This document shows, one piece after another, positions 48,645-60,197 of a stretch of DNA of 64,000 nucleotides. The stretch's first letter is position 1. Each line of letters begins with the position of its first letter. Source of the DNA: Euwallacea fornicatus (lineage: Eukaryota > Arthropoda > Insecta > Coleoptera > Curculionidae); contig NC_089557.1 of NCBI RefSeq assembly GCF_040115645.1, forward strand, positions 620,001 through 684,000. Reading direction: 5' to 3'. The notes below the pieces were generated by a model. The model was not told the DNA's origin, ran no database searches, and worked only from the letters and a program-made list of their open reading frames with translations. The position numbers and the translations under genes are program-made.

Positions 48645-49339
48645 TAACAACAACAATCCCAAAATGTTCTTTAATAAATTTGCCCTTTTTTACTGGAGAA
48701 TTTAACATGGTTGTGCCGTGGCTGTTCTGAGTCTTTAAGAACCTTGTAAGGGCAGTCACGGCACAACGATAAATCTCTCTCTGTTACAGATTAATTTTAT
48801 ATTTTATAAGGCAATCTTGAATATTAATAAATCTGGGGTTTTTGCATTAGAATCTGGATGTAAACTGAACGGTCTACCCTTAGCACCTGGACCTTGACAA
48901 TTCCTTCCGTGCCCCTCTAGCCGTTGCACCGTGAATCGATCTTTCTTATTACGTCATCACCAGAAGTGACGTCACTCGCAACTTCCGCGGTTGAAGTCCG
49001 GGTTGAATTGTACTAATTTGCGTACAATCAGCTCTCAAAGTTTTTAAATTGGCAAGAAGGAAGAAGCCGAATTGACCGATTACAAAACAGTAATACGGAA
49101 ATTTTAGATGTAATTGAATTGAAACAGGCGACAGAAAGTGCTTGATGTGAAAATTAGTACAATTTGAGTACAATAATGAAACCGGCTTGGATTCGATTTG
49201 CGGCGCTTCAAGGCGCCCGGCGCTGCATTTCCAGTTTATCCGGAAAAAGCGACGGAAGTCCTCAAAGGTTTTAATTTCATTAAAGCTCGTTTTTTTCTTT
49301 AATTTTGTATGCAGTTCATAACAGCGCGTAACGGAGGAT
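48645..49339. other. Spacer between PSMA1 and the Ly6 gene
   Basis: Apart from the PSMA1 3' UTR and the hairpin at 48710-48767 I see nothing distinct. A 133-codon minus-strand frame at 48,949-49,350 has no recognisable motif. The 5' UTR of the Ly6 gene should lie at the right edge. Confidence 0.45.
48710..48767 (+). other. Near-perfect hairpin just past PSMA1
   Basis: Arms 48710-48724 (GTTGTGCCGTGGCTG) and 48753-48767 (CAGTCACGGCACAAC) pair over 15 positions; the single mismatch would be a G-U pair in RNA of the plus strand. The 28-base loop can form a further short stem (GTTCT with AGAAC). It lies about 32 bases beyond the AATAAA of PSMA1. It could be a small RNA precursor, a remnant of an inverted-repeat element or a 3'-end structure. 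Confidence 0.6.
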
Positions 49340-50124
49340 ATGTTCGTCAAGGGTTTTTTCCCCGCGTTCGGATTACTGATAATTCATACAGTTTTTCTTG
49401 TACAATGTAAGTATCCAACCGCTTATTAGTCCTTAACTCAATTAGATTACTATTCACATTCCTGCGTTACCACATAACGCGGACTCCGAGATGCAATTAC
49501 AAAAACCGGGCTAAAAATTGATTTTCTTGTTATACTCTCCCATGGTCATTATTTAAGGAGAGGCTCGTGTTTCCGGTGGTCGATATTTTATATCCGTATT
49601 TCGTAAGGTACCACGGACATGGATCATGTGGTGTACACCTCTGAGGACTATTGGAAAACCGAAACGCCGCTTCGATGTTATGATTGCAACTCGCTGTACG
49701 ATCCGAGGTGCGGGGACCCCTTTGACTCTTACTCAATCGGTATCGTCAATTGCTCAGAACAGAAGCCCCCCGAGCATTTGATCAATCCTGAGTTGCCTCC
49801 CAATCAGAGGATTAAGCCCACAGTTTGCAGGAAAATTATACAGAAAGGTACTGCAAATACGTAATTTTTCTCTGGTTAATAACGTGTTTTTCAGTGGATG
49901 GGTATAAGAGGGTCATCCGCGAATGCGGCTATATTCAAGACCAACGCGACGACAAACAATGTATCAAACGAGCGGGTACTTTCGGCATTGAGGTTCGCTA
50001 TTGTGCCTGCACCAAGTCGTTATGCAACGATGGTACCGCACTCCGTCCTTCTTCCGTTTATTTAAATTATTGCGTTTTGTTTGGTGCATTTTCGCTGTTG
50101 AACAAAATTTTAGAACCTTTTTAG
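49340..50124 (+). CDS. Ly6/uPAR-domain protein, probably GPI-anchored
   Basis: A small extracellular three-finger (Ly6) protein of the insect type that includes Crooked neck-like (crok), Retroactive, Boudin and Quiver, which act in septate junctions, cuticle and channel control. Three exons, 49340-49406, 49608-49847 and 49895-50124, give 178 residues. A signal peptide is at about 1-22 (FFPAFGLLIIHTVFLVQ). The Ly6 domain begins LRCYDCNSLYDPRCGDPF, continues with VNCSEQ, VCRKI, ECGYI and CIKRAGT, and ends with the diagnostic YCACTKSLCND. A hydrophobic C-terminal stretch (YLNYCVLFGAFSLL) fits a GPI-anchor signal. The loop between fingers 1 and 2 is long and Pro-rich (KPPEHLINPELPPNQ). A poly(A) signal AATAAA lies at 50176-50181. 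Which insect Ly6 group it belongs to is not resolved. Confidence 0.88.
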
Positions 50125-51654
50125 GTTCGAAAAACTGTATTTTTTCGTGTCAAATGTATTTGCGGTTTGAGGGAAAATAAATTTATCTATAGGTAAGTGA
50201 TGTCTATAGGTAGGACGTGCCATTAATAACATAATTTCATAGGAAGTAAAGTCAAAATGTGAATAAACTAATATTTTTGGCAAATACAATCAAATTACCG
50301 GAATACTTAAACGTGTGATAGGTATTTAAACTAATGCAGTATGATTTTCAATGGTGTAACATAACACGCGTTTTTAATATTCAATTAGTTCAACGTTCAC
50401 TGACCTCTGTTCCGATTCAAATCAAATTTATCGCATGTTTGTTCTGAATAATAGAAATGAATTTTATCGATAGTGTGACATAGCATCACTTAAAATATTG
50501 TAAAAGAATTTTCTAAAAAATCCGCAGAATGAAACGAGGTTTGTGGCCACTGTAATTCCAAGCGATAACGATTTATTTAGGATCATCAGTCGCCATTTCG
50601 TCGAAATATTTTGTAAGATTATAAACTAGAAATTTGGAGGAAAGGAGATATAAACAAGCACCAATTTTTTACTATAGCTTCATCGAAAACAGAATAATGA
50701 AAATTTTATGTTAAAAATCTGATCAACCTTGGTTTTTAGATCACCCAAAGACTAGTTGAGCCAAATCCCCACAATAAAATATCAAATCAATGTTTCTTGA
50801 AGATCTGGTGAAGGTAAATTTGTGCAATCACAATCGAGCATAATTAGGATTTTTACGAGTTTTACACTAAAATTATTCAGTGCTATGACAAGCATGTTTT
50901 TGCATCTATTTTTTCATTTTATGCTATCCACCAATCCTTATGTTTAGTTTTGTACATTCTAAATCTCTCCCAACCCAACAAGAAACGGGTTCGGAAAGAT
51001 TCAAGAACTCTGCTTCAAAGGTAGATATATTGCTCATTTCGAGTCGAAATCTGCAATGCGAGTTGCCCAGAAGGTTCTGAAACCGTCCTGGCATAGTTCT
51101 TTTGACCATCCGAGAACTGATTGAAATGAACCTCTAATGTTAGAAGGTCAAAACACTGTTTATTAAAAATATAACGAATGCAAAATTATTCAGTCACATT
51201 CGAGAGTACTTCGGAATTTGTTTCTCTACTTACTCGGTATTTAATTTATGGACATTTGACTACACGCATAAGAGCGGTATTATTAAATGTGTTGTTGACT
51301 TTACCATCAAGGTAGTTTTCATAAGAATCGTGAACATGGCCAATGCCTACACCCTTATTAGGCTTGTAATTATATACGAGAGAGACTTAGTTGCGATAGC
51401 GATTGCAATTTTTCCCGCAATAAATTCCTATGATTCTCATAAAGTAACCTGGATTGCAGTGTCAGGTATTGTGATGTCCAATTTCCCTGTTGATAATAAA
51501 CAGGTCCGCCTGGACAGTAAGCATAATTAAAAGGCCCATTTCTATGAACAGGAAAGCCGTCTAAGGAGGTCCGAAATATGTGAACTATGCCGGTCAGAAT
51601 GAACCAAAATATACTTTCTTCGCTTGTCATGTCGAATCGTAATATGTTATGACG

Positions 51655-51670
51655 AAAATCACGTGATTTT
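51655..51670. other. 16-base perfect palindrome with CACGTG core
   Basis: AAAATCACGTGATTTT reads the same on both strands. An imperfect second copy (AAATCACATGATTT core) follows at about 51689-51704. CACGTG is the E-box bound by bHLH-PAS and Myc/Max-type proteins; TCACGTGA is also the TFEB/MITF-type box. Binding is not shown. Confidence 0.5.
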
Positions 51671-52520
51671 AAATTCATATTACTATTAAAAATCACATGA
51701 TTTTTTAACCATAGCGAAAGGAAGCGGAGCATTCATTAATTTCGGTAAAAAATCAAGTTGGCCGATATTTGTTAAGGCGGCCGGTTTCGATAGCAACAGG
51801 ACAAATGACTAACGTCGTTGACGATAAAATTACGACTGTTTAGGAGGCAGAAGTCGTAAAGTTAAATAACATTTGGATCGTTTCTTTTGCCGGTCTCACT
51901 GTGTGAAAACCAACATAAACTGTTTTTGATTCCTCGTAAAATAGTGATAGTGATTTCGCGGCAACGCCACTACTCATCACGAGAGAAGTGGAGAAGTACC
52001 AAGTCGCGCAATTAGATACAGGTAACTAGCAAACGGTTTTGTCAACCGCCATTTTGTAGTCATAATCTAATTTTTGCTCGGTCAAGTTTGAGATGAGAAA
52101 TATTCGATGTTTGTGGCGCACGACCCCAATGAATCATTATTCGCGGGAATATTGCAACGAGTGCCTTGTTAATGAAAAATCTAAACCACAACACACGTTA
52201 GGTCTTTCCTCGAAATTTCGTTAGCTTAAAATCACCCTGTGGTGTCCTGGACGCAGTACACCACTTGTCGGTTCCTCTCTAGTTTTGGATAACGAAACTC
52301 AGGACTCGTTACAATGAGGTTTACCAATCACCACTGTTGTTGATATCAAAACCTTATTTTGTCCTTTCACCAACAGCATTTTTCATGTATTATAGCTATG
52401 TGGTTCATATAACCGCCGTTGTTAATGAATTAAGCTTTACAAGTGCCTGCGATAGTGCAAAATTGTTATTTTCACTATTATTATAATACATTATAGATAC
52501 CAGAGGTAATTATCGATGCT

Positions 52521-52613
52521 CCTAACGCCAGGCTTTTCGAACCCTTGGAGACTCTCCCATGAGAATTATCTCGCTGGCAAAGTTGATAGGAGCTTTAAAA
52601 GCCTGGCGTTAGG
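52521..52613. other. Inverted repeat with perfect 17-base arms
   Basis: CCTAACGCCAGGCTTTT at 52521-52537 and its exact reverse complement at 52597-52613 enclose 59 bases. The size fits either a small-RNA hairpin precursor or a miniature inverted-repeat element. No clear target-site duplication flanks it. Confidence 0.7.
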
Positions 52614-52888
52614 TTACTACATACTTGTTAACTGATTGTAGCTTCTAATCAGTGTCCTTAGAGTCGCGTTTGTTAGAATAACATTAAAGCGTATAAAGTA
52701 GCAATAATATTTTACCCATTAAGTCTTTGTAGGTAGTTTTCCCGGCACCGGCTTATTTAACTTTGAAGCTAACTGACAACTACATATCTTTGTTAGTAAG
52801 ATCAGTATAAGGGAAAATGGTTATTTTATTAATGCCCCGATTTATTGGGCAATTTATTATATGGTCACTGCCCCCTTTTGTTGTTACA

Positions 52889-52983
52889 TATACAGGGTGA
52901 TGTTGGTCACAAAAAAAATAATTTTTCTTGTCATATTTTATTCTCTACAACTTTGATATTTAATGTGAATTTCACTCTGTATA
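52889..52983. mobile_element. Miniature inverted-repeat element (95 bases), TA-flanked
   Basis: The ends TATACAGGGTGA and TCACTCTGTATA are inverted repeats with one mismatch. The outermost TA could be a target-site duplication, as made by Tc1/mariner-type transposases. No coding capacity. Similar GGGTG-type ends occur at 62966-63291. Confidence 0.5.
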
Positions 52984-53350
52984 AGTTGATTGTGTGGCGA
53001 ATTGGTCGGAGTCTGCAACAGTGAATAATTCGCCATGTGTCTATGTAGTTTTTGACCTTGCGTACCTATCAGTTTTAAATAAATGCTCTTTAGGGATAGT
53101 GTTGGATTTTTTCTGGTCTTTGGTGAGCCCAATGTTGCGAGATATGGCGCCACGATTGTGTGCTGATCCAGAGTGGAAATGTTAGGAAAGGGCAGAGGTC
53201 GGAGGCTCATATTCTTGCTCAAAGTAAAATTGATAATTTCCTTTTGATATTTTTTATTGAAAAAAAAAAACATTTTATTTTGAAAAATAACTCAGTTACA
53301 GTAAATCTTAATACGATCCTTCCCGCCTCAAAATTCGCCCAGTGCAGTCT

Positions 53351-54256
53351 TTATGACATCCTAAAACAACAAAATAAACAACCTGCTTAATCATGCAAAT
53401 CCACTGACTCACCCCTCAATTAATGTGGCTCTCATCTCTTGTGTGATTTTGCTGGGTTCTGCTTCATTTAGCCTGAAGACTGACTCAATTACTGCTAGCT
53501 CTGTAGCTGTGGTGTCCAGACCCGTAAAGGCGCACCAATCATTCACCACCAAGCCCCCTCCTATTAATGGGCTGCCGCAGTTTACTGTGCCTGCCTGGTA
53601 AATACATTGATTAATATTATAATAATAAAGAAATTATGAAATTTGAGACTTACCACTAAGGGGACTTGGAGCAGTGAGGACAGCTCCTCTTGGTCGACTA
53701 TACTAGTATTTGGGTGCACCAAAGCTCCTCGATTATTTAAAACACAATATGATCCCACTAAAACGTTTCCAGCTATCGTTTGTCTGAACACCTCTACTCC
53801 TAAGGTATCCGCAATTATTTCTTCAGTTTCTCTATCTAAATCTGGATGAACCAAGGCCACATAATCGTTGCAGGCAACGACATTCCCTAAAGCTGAAAGT
53901 CGTTCTTCTACTCTCTGAACTTTGACTGAGTCTGGTAGTGCGTTTCTGAGATGTTGCAGTTCTTGATCTTGAGTAGAATTGGGCACGAGTAGCCCCTTTT
54001 TATTTCCTGCGCACATACGGCCAATTATCCTGCATGCTGCCAGTGAGGCGTGCACTACAGGGACTGTGTCTGCCAGTTCTGATTCGAAAGTGCTGGGAAA
54101 TGGTCGAGATTATTTAACGTTGCACAATGCTGGTCGTTCCGTCTATTACCTGTAGAATATCTCGGATCCTCCTATACTGGCCAAGCAATAAGAGTTAGTT
54201 AGTTTAGCGAAAACTCCTATCTCGTTTTTGCTTTCGAAATGTGTACGGACTGCCAT
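53351..54256 (-). CDS. eIF6: Eukaryotic translation initiation factor 6
   Basis: eIF6 binds the 60S subunit, blocks early joining to 40S and is needed for 60S maturation in the nucleolus. Four minus-strand exons: 54256-54150, 54092-53654, 53594-53413 and 53360-53351. They give 245 residues, exactly the usual animal length. Hallmark stretches are MAVRTHFESKNEIGVFAKLT, NSYCLASIGGSEIFY, SLAACRIIGRMCAGNKKGLL, VEERLSALGNV, CNDYVALVHPDLDRETEE, VGSYCVLNNRGALVHPNTS, SSLLQVPLVAGTVN and NDWCAFTGLDTTATELAVIE, spanning the five-fold pentein repeats. The last exon adds only the final Met-Ser and the stop; reading past the exon-3 donor would stop after one Gly, so both ends are nearly identical. It is head to head with QARS. 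Confidence 0.97.
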
Positions 54257-54816
54257 AATTTCGGCTTTTTTTTTGTGTGTTTCTATGGAAATCGATTTCT
54301 AAATTTTACGAAAAAAGCGCTGCTTTTTTGATAAGAACGGAAAACACGTTTATAACCTCAAAAATAAAGTGTCATACACTTGAATTTTGACAATAAATGT
54401 CATATTTATTCACTAAACAACAATGGCAACGACGCATTTTCATTTTGACATAAATGCTTTGACATAACCCCATTTTAATCGTGTGTCAAAATAGTTCCTC
54501 ATATTACCGATGTTGACACATTTCCTACAACGTGTTTATCTAAATATGCAGGCGTTAGTATTGCGCACGTGGCTGTATTTGCGATGACGTGATCTGTCAT
54601 AATTTTTGACGCTTCTTACGCAAATCTCAGAACACTCACTCGGACTTCCTCGTCTCTGTTTGTCGCACTGAAATTAACAAGGATGATCAAATCGATTCTT
54701 TCCGAGTGTTGTTCATAAGGACCTTTTTTTGAAGATTTTGATTTTTTTTTAATCAAAAAGCCGGTCAAATTTTGTGATATTTTTAATACTGTCTTACCAT
54801 ATGTTACTACTTTAAC
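54257..54816. promoter_or_regulatory. Divergent promoter region of eIF6 and QARS
   Basis: 560 bases between the two start codons. AT-rich, with several poly-T runs near the QARS side. No TATA box is evident. Co-regulation of two translation genes from a shared spacer is inferred. Confidence 0.5.
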
Positions 54817-57800
54817 ATGAGTTCTGATCAGGACACTGTCGCAGCCCTACAAACTTTAGGCCTCAGCGAGCAGAAGGCCAAAGAAACCCTCAAGAATCCT
54901 GCAGTCACCAAAACCCTAGTTTCTATTTTACAAGAGGTGAGACACCATTGGTACCTCTAAACTTGACTTAATTCTTGCCCCCTCCTATTAGGTCCGAGGG
55001 GTAGCCTTAACAGACGGAACCGGGACTCTTCTTTACCACTTGGCGACTAAATTAAAACCTCAAATTGGTCATCATTTACCCATATTAATTAAATATGTAG
55101 TGGCCAAGAAATTGGATAGTACGTTAAGGGTTGATAAAGCCATAGAATTTGCTCTCTCACATATTAGCAACATTGACACTAATGAGCTCGAAAAGTACTG
55201 TGGAGTTGGAGTAGTGGTAACTCCAGAAGAAATTGAGAAGTGTGTCGAAAGACATGTCAATGCTGTTAAAGTGGCGCTGATTGAGAAGCGATATCAGTTT
55301 AATGCTGGACCAGTAATGCAAAAGATCAGAGAAGAGCTGGTATGGGCTGGTTAGTATTTTAGTGATAATGAGAATGTTGAAGAGTCTATAGTAAGTTTTT
55401 GGGGGTAGATGGCAAGGCTGTTAAGAACGAGATAGATTTGCAAATACTAGATCTGTTGGGGCCTAAAACTGAGGCTGATTTGGCACCAGTGTCAAAGAGT
55501 AATAAGAAGGCGGCAAAGCCAGGAAAGGGGGTTGAGAAAGTTAAGACTGAGAAGGCGAAACTTGCAGAGGAAAATAAAGGTAATAATGAAATCTGGCAAG
55601 GTGTAGGCTTATTACGGCTCATTGTCTCATCTTGGCTCTGTTGTTCAATAACTTGAGTCAGGTTGGTTCATCTCAACTCCAGTTAATTGAATACAAGCAG
55701 AGACCATGGCATGCACATTGAGGCTTTAGAAAAGCATCTTACCAGCTCCATCTGCCAGGTGGTCAAGGGTGATTTTCTTTGAATTCAAAATTGTCCTTTT
55801 GTTTCAAAGATGGCTCTTTGAATCAAGGGTTAACAATCCTGGATGTAATGAGAAAAATCAACTTTCATGCTCCTGGCGAAAACTATAAAACTGATGGGTA
55901 TGTTGTAACTGATAACACTGAGAAGCTTTTGAAAGAGCACCTAAAGATCACTGGGGGAAAAGTAAGATATATGATATATGAAATTACATGTATTTTGTTT
56001 AACTGAATTATTGTCAAAGGTTAGAACTAGATTCCCCCCTGAGCCAAATGGTATTCTCCATATTGGCCACGCCAAAGCTATCAATATCAATTTCGGTTAC
56101 GCAGCCGCCAACAACGGCATATGTTTCCTAAGGTATGATGACACAAATCCAGAAAAAGAGGAAGAAAAATTCTTCACAGGCATTCATGACATAGTAACCT
56201 GGTTGGGTGAGCTATAAGTGAAACCCATCAGGCAGCGACATGATGTAACGTTAAATTTTCCAGGTTATAAGCCCTATAAAATCACCCACTCCTCAGATTA
56301 CTTTGAACAGTTGTATGAATGGGCAGTAAAGTTAATCAACAAGGGCATGGCCTATGTGTGCCATCAGACAGCAGATGAAATGAAGGGTTTCAACGCGCTG
56401 CCCTCACCTTGGAGAGATCGCCCGATTGAGGAGAGTTTGCAGCTTTTCAAGGACATGAAAAATGGTAAAATCGACGAAGGAGCTGCCACTTTGCGTATGA
56501 AAATTACTCTAGAGGAAGGGAAACTTGATCCTGTGGCTTATAGGGTGCGTTTCATCCCGCACCATCGCACTGGAGACAAATGGTGCATTTACCCCACTTA
56601 TGATTACACTCACTGTCTTTGCGACAGTATTGAGAACATAACGCATTCGTTGTGTACTAAAGAATTTCAGTCAAGGTACTTAAGTTGACTCTTAAGTTAG
56701 TAAAGTGCTAATTAAAAATCGTTTTAGGAGATCTAGTTACTATTGGTTGTGTAACGCTCTGGACATTTACTGTCCAGTCCAGTGGGAATATGGCAGATTA
56801 AATGTAAACTATACAGTGGTATCTAAGAGGAAAATTGCCAAATTAATTTCCGAGGGGATTGTCAAGGGTCAGTTTTAGGTTTCAAGGGATTTTAGCTAAG
56901 TAAAGTTGAAATTTTGTAGATTGGGACGATCCCAGGCTGTTTACTTTGACTGCACTCAGAAGAAGAGGGTTCCCTGCAGAGGCAATAAATAATTTCTGCG
57001 CTCAGTTGGGTGTCACGGGGGCGCAGAGTACGGTGGATCCGTCCATGTTGGAAGCTTATGTTAGGGATTATCTGAACAATGTAGCTGTCAGGTAAGTCTT
57101 TGGTAGATTCCTTTAGTAGGGGGTTTTTAGGTGATATCGAAACTTTTTCTTATTGGAGTGTTTTAGCGTTCCCTTTTTGGATATTAAGTGCTCCTTCACC
57201 ATTGTCAAAAAAACTTTTGTTTATTCACCTTTGTCAAGAAAATAACAAACATGAAAAGAATATTAAGAAGTTATCCGTACATTTACCGTTACAGTATGGA
57301 AAGCTTTCTAATTTTTTTACAACTTAATATTATTTATTCTGTAATATAGCTTATAATTGATTTTTCGCCGTAACCAGCTGAAAGATATTTTTTTTGCAGA
57401 CATATGGTGGTTCTAGATCCCCTTAAATTAACCATCGAAAATTACCCCTACCCCGGACCGAAACAAGTATCAGTGCCCGACTTTCCTAATAAACCTGAAT
57501 CAAGCAACCATAACGTAGTTTTCGACCGAATTATCTACATTGAAAAAAGCGATTTTATGGAGGTAAATACGCCTGTTTTCTAATAGGTTTAATCTTATTT
57601 GCGCAATATCTTGCCTTAGGTGAGTGACAAAGGTTACAGACGTCTCACGAAATCTCAGCCAGTAGGCCTGCGGCACGCCGGCTTCGTCCTTGATGTTACT
57701 GAAGTGAAAAAACTTCCCTCGGGGGAGGTTACAGAGGTCGTTTGTAAGTGCACTCAAACAGAAAAAGTCGCGGTTAAGCCCAAAGCTTTTATCCACTGGG

Positions 57801-58183
57801 TTGCCGATCCTATTGAGATTGAAGTGCGGCTTTATTCGCCTCTGTAAGTCAATGCAATTTTCATTAGGGCTGGATTAATTGAAAATTTTGCAGGTTTAAA
57901 CATAAGAATCCTGAAGATGTCAACGAAGTTCCCAATGGGTTCTTGTCAGATTGTATTCCGGGCTCGTTGCAGGTTTTGAAGAGTTTTGCGGACAAATCCT
58001 TGAAAAGTGCTAAAATTCTAGATCGGTTTCAGTTTGAGAGAACTGGGTTCTTTTCCATCGATTCTGATACCGTCGAAAATAAGGTGAGAGTTTGGTTTTT
58101 TTTTTATGTGAAAAACTAATAAAATTTGTGTTTAGATCGTGGTAAATAGGACGGTGGGCCTTAAGGAGGACACGGGTAAGTAG
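54817..58183 (+). CDS. QARS1: Glutaminyl-tRNA synthetase, cytosolic
   Basis: A class I aminoacyl-tRNA synthetase that charges tRNA-Gln, in animals part of the multi-synthetase complex. Twelve exons: 54817-54936, 54992-55349, 55409-55579, 55810-55961, 56020-56206, 56264-56675, 56728-56867, 56920-57091, 57400-57562, 57620-57843, 57894-58083 and 58136-58183. All phases agree, giving 778 residues (human about 775). The N-terminal appended domain covers about 1-200, with a Lys-rich linker. The catalytic core starts at TRFPPEPNGILHIGHAKA, with the HIGH motif. PSPWRDRP, TGDKWCIYPTYDYTHCLCDS and ITHSLCTKEFQ follow. The KMSKS equivalent is VVSKRK. RRRGFPAEAINNFC and the anticodon-binding beta-barrels (QPVGLRHAG, KPKAFIHWV, FQFERTGFFSID) complete it. 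The protein ends EDTGK. A poly(A) signal AATAAA lies at 58413-58418. Confidence 0.97.
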
Positions 58184-60197
58184 GTGCTAAAAGCACGAAA
58201 GGATATATTTGATTATTTATTTGAATATATTTTAATGACGATTCCACGGATTATTATTTTTGCGTCTGCGTTGCCATGTCGTCCCTCTGTTGAGCGTGAT
58301 ACCGAGTCAAGTTTGGTTGATAGTGCTGAGCGTTGAAGCGCACTTGCCACAATCGCTAAATTGCGATTATTTCTCTAGTGAGTTTCTTAGCGAAACAACG
58401 TATTGGAACCGCAATAAAACTCGTGTTTCCAGTTTTAAATATTTGTTATAAATGATCAGCTTAAACTAACATAAGTGCCCATCCCCAGTGAAAGAATTGA
58501 TTTTTTTTTAGGTAAAGCAACATTGCTCTTTACAGCAGTACTATATTCTAAGGCTGTACTAACAAGTAAATATATTTTATTTTATTGTATCGTCTACTTT
58601 ATATAAATCGTCCTATGGGCAATTACTGACCCTTACTTTCCAACACGCTTTTCTCAATTTACCCTCGAAAATCTCTCCGAGGACACTTGAGTGTTTTAAA
58701 ATATTATATTTACAGATACAGAATGCAGCAATGAAATAAAAAAAAACTAAAAGTAGATTCAAACTTAAGTAAAGCTGTATGTTCGGATGAAATATGAAAT
58801 AAATGAAACAGTAAGTACACTCGTAAATCGTAGAAAAGGGAATACCTATAAAGTACCTAAATTGCGCCAAAAAGCCTCTAGAGAATTTTGGTTCTTTTTT
58901 TACATTTAACAGGTGGTTAGGCCTTATCCGCTAATTAGGACAAAACCACATGGATTACGAGCAAAAACGTGCCTATAAATTCCCGGTAGGTACGACACTT
59001 ATCGCGCGATTACTGTCGAGAAAATGAAATGCAAAATCGTGTTAAAAAAAAACGAACACGCAAAATTGAAACGACAGTACCCCCGTGTTCAACCGGCTTT
59101 AACTACAGAACGGCCCCGTGTTTATTTGTAGACGGCCGTCTTTACACTCGCAGCTTACACGCACTATTATCACACATTATTTACACGAATTTGAAAAACT
59201 CTATTAGACTGGGCGCACGCGGTCAAAGTCCTTCGCTTTGCGTAATTGTGCAAATGTACACTCTTCAAACACGAAGAATCATGCGCACACGCCCGAGTGA
59301 GTCGACTCGCTCGGCAGAGACGCGAATAACTCGATGTGCGCATGAACCTTAAAATTTTACTATTATTAGTCACGGTTTAGTAGTGAGATGCTCCGTTTCG
59401 AATCCCTGACGCATGCGTGAATCGGAACAGTGGCAACTTTGCTCAATTGCTTCGACATGGCCGACCGGAGATGAGTCAGACCGAGATGCGGTGTTGCCGG
59501 ACTGTCCGAAATTTCTTATTTTTGTCAACCGCCCGCAGCTCCGCCTGTGACCGTCTGCTGGTCGAAATTGACGTGGAATTTGGTTTAAAAGCGCACATGC
59601 TGGCGCTTCAAGTACTTAGCAATAACGATGCAGCATTACACACTTCAAAACGTAATAAAAAGAAAATCGTTAAATTACCTAAGTTTAATAATAACAGGAA
59701 AATAAATATTTGCCGATAAGATAGGGACCCGTGGACTAAGAAGAATTCATGATGCTTTTGAATTTAGTCGTAATTTACCTAACGTAACACTGTGGCAGGC
59801 GCAGGGGCCTGACTCTCGAGGAGCGCAAGGTAAATGCAGATCTGCACCTTGAGAGTTGGGTCCTCGTGCGGCTGTCCGATAAGTTCCAATAATAATCGAA
59901 AGAAGTCGAGAAAGTAGGAGAACCTCCCCCACCGCGCACGTTCTTTCAATTCCAAATATCACAAGCTTGAATAAGGAGTCAGAGTGTATTTCATCATTCT
60001 TAAATCTTAAAACTACGTTAGAGCATTATTCGAAAAATTGTTGTGGTTGTTTATCCGGGAGACAGAAACCTTGTTGTTCCTCCGCCGCCTTTATCCCTTC
60101 GAAGACTTCAGCCTGGAAGCGGTCCAATCTTGATAACCGTTTACGTCACTGGATTCTCTTCGCTGCTGTCGGGAACGTCCGTCTCCTTGACGACCAG
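58184..60197. other. Convergent 3' region of QARS and par-1
   Basis: No other gene is supported. It holds the QARS 3' UTR (AATAAA at 58413-58418) and, on the minus strand, presumably a long par-1/MARK 3' UTR. A minus-strand AATAAA at 59121-59126 would be one possible end. Short open frames around 59.0-59.7 kb show no family features. Confidence 0.45.

Larger units (their letters stand above)
50125..53350. other. Gene-free AT-rich stretch with inverted repeats
   Basis: No supported gene in 3.2 kb. Apart from the 3' ends of the Ly6 gene and of eIF6 (AATAAA on the minus strand at 53274-53279), it holds a 16-base palindrome with an E-box at 51655-51670, a long-armed hairpin at 52521-52613 and a 95-base element with inverted ends at 52889-52983. 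These are listed separately. Confidence 0.55.
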
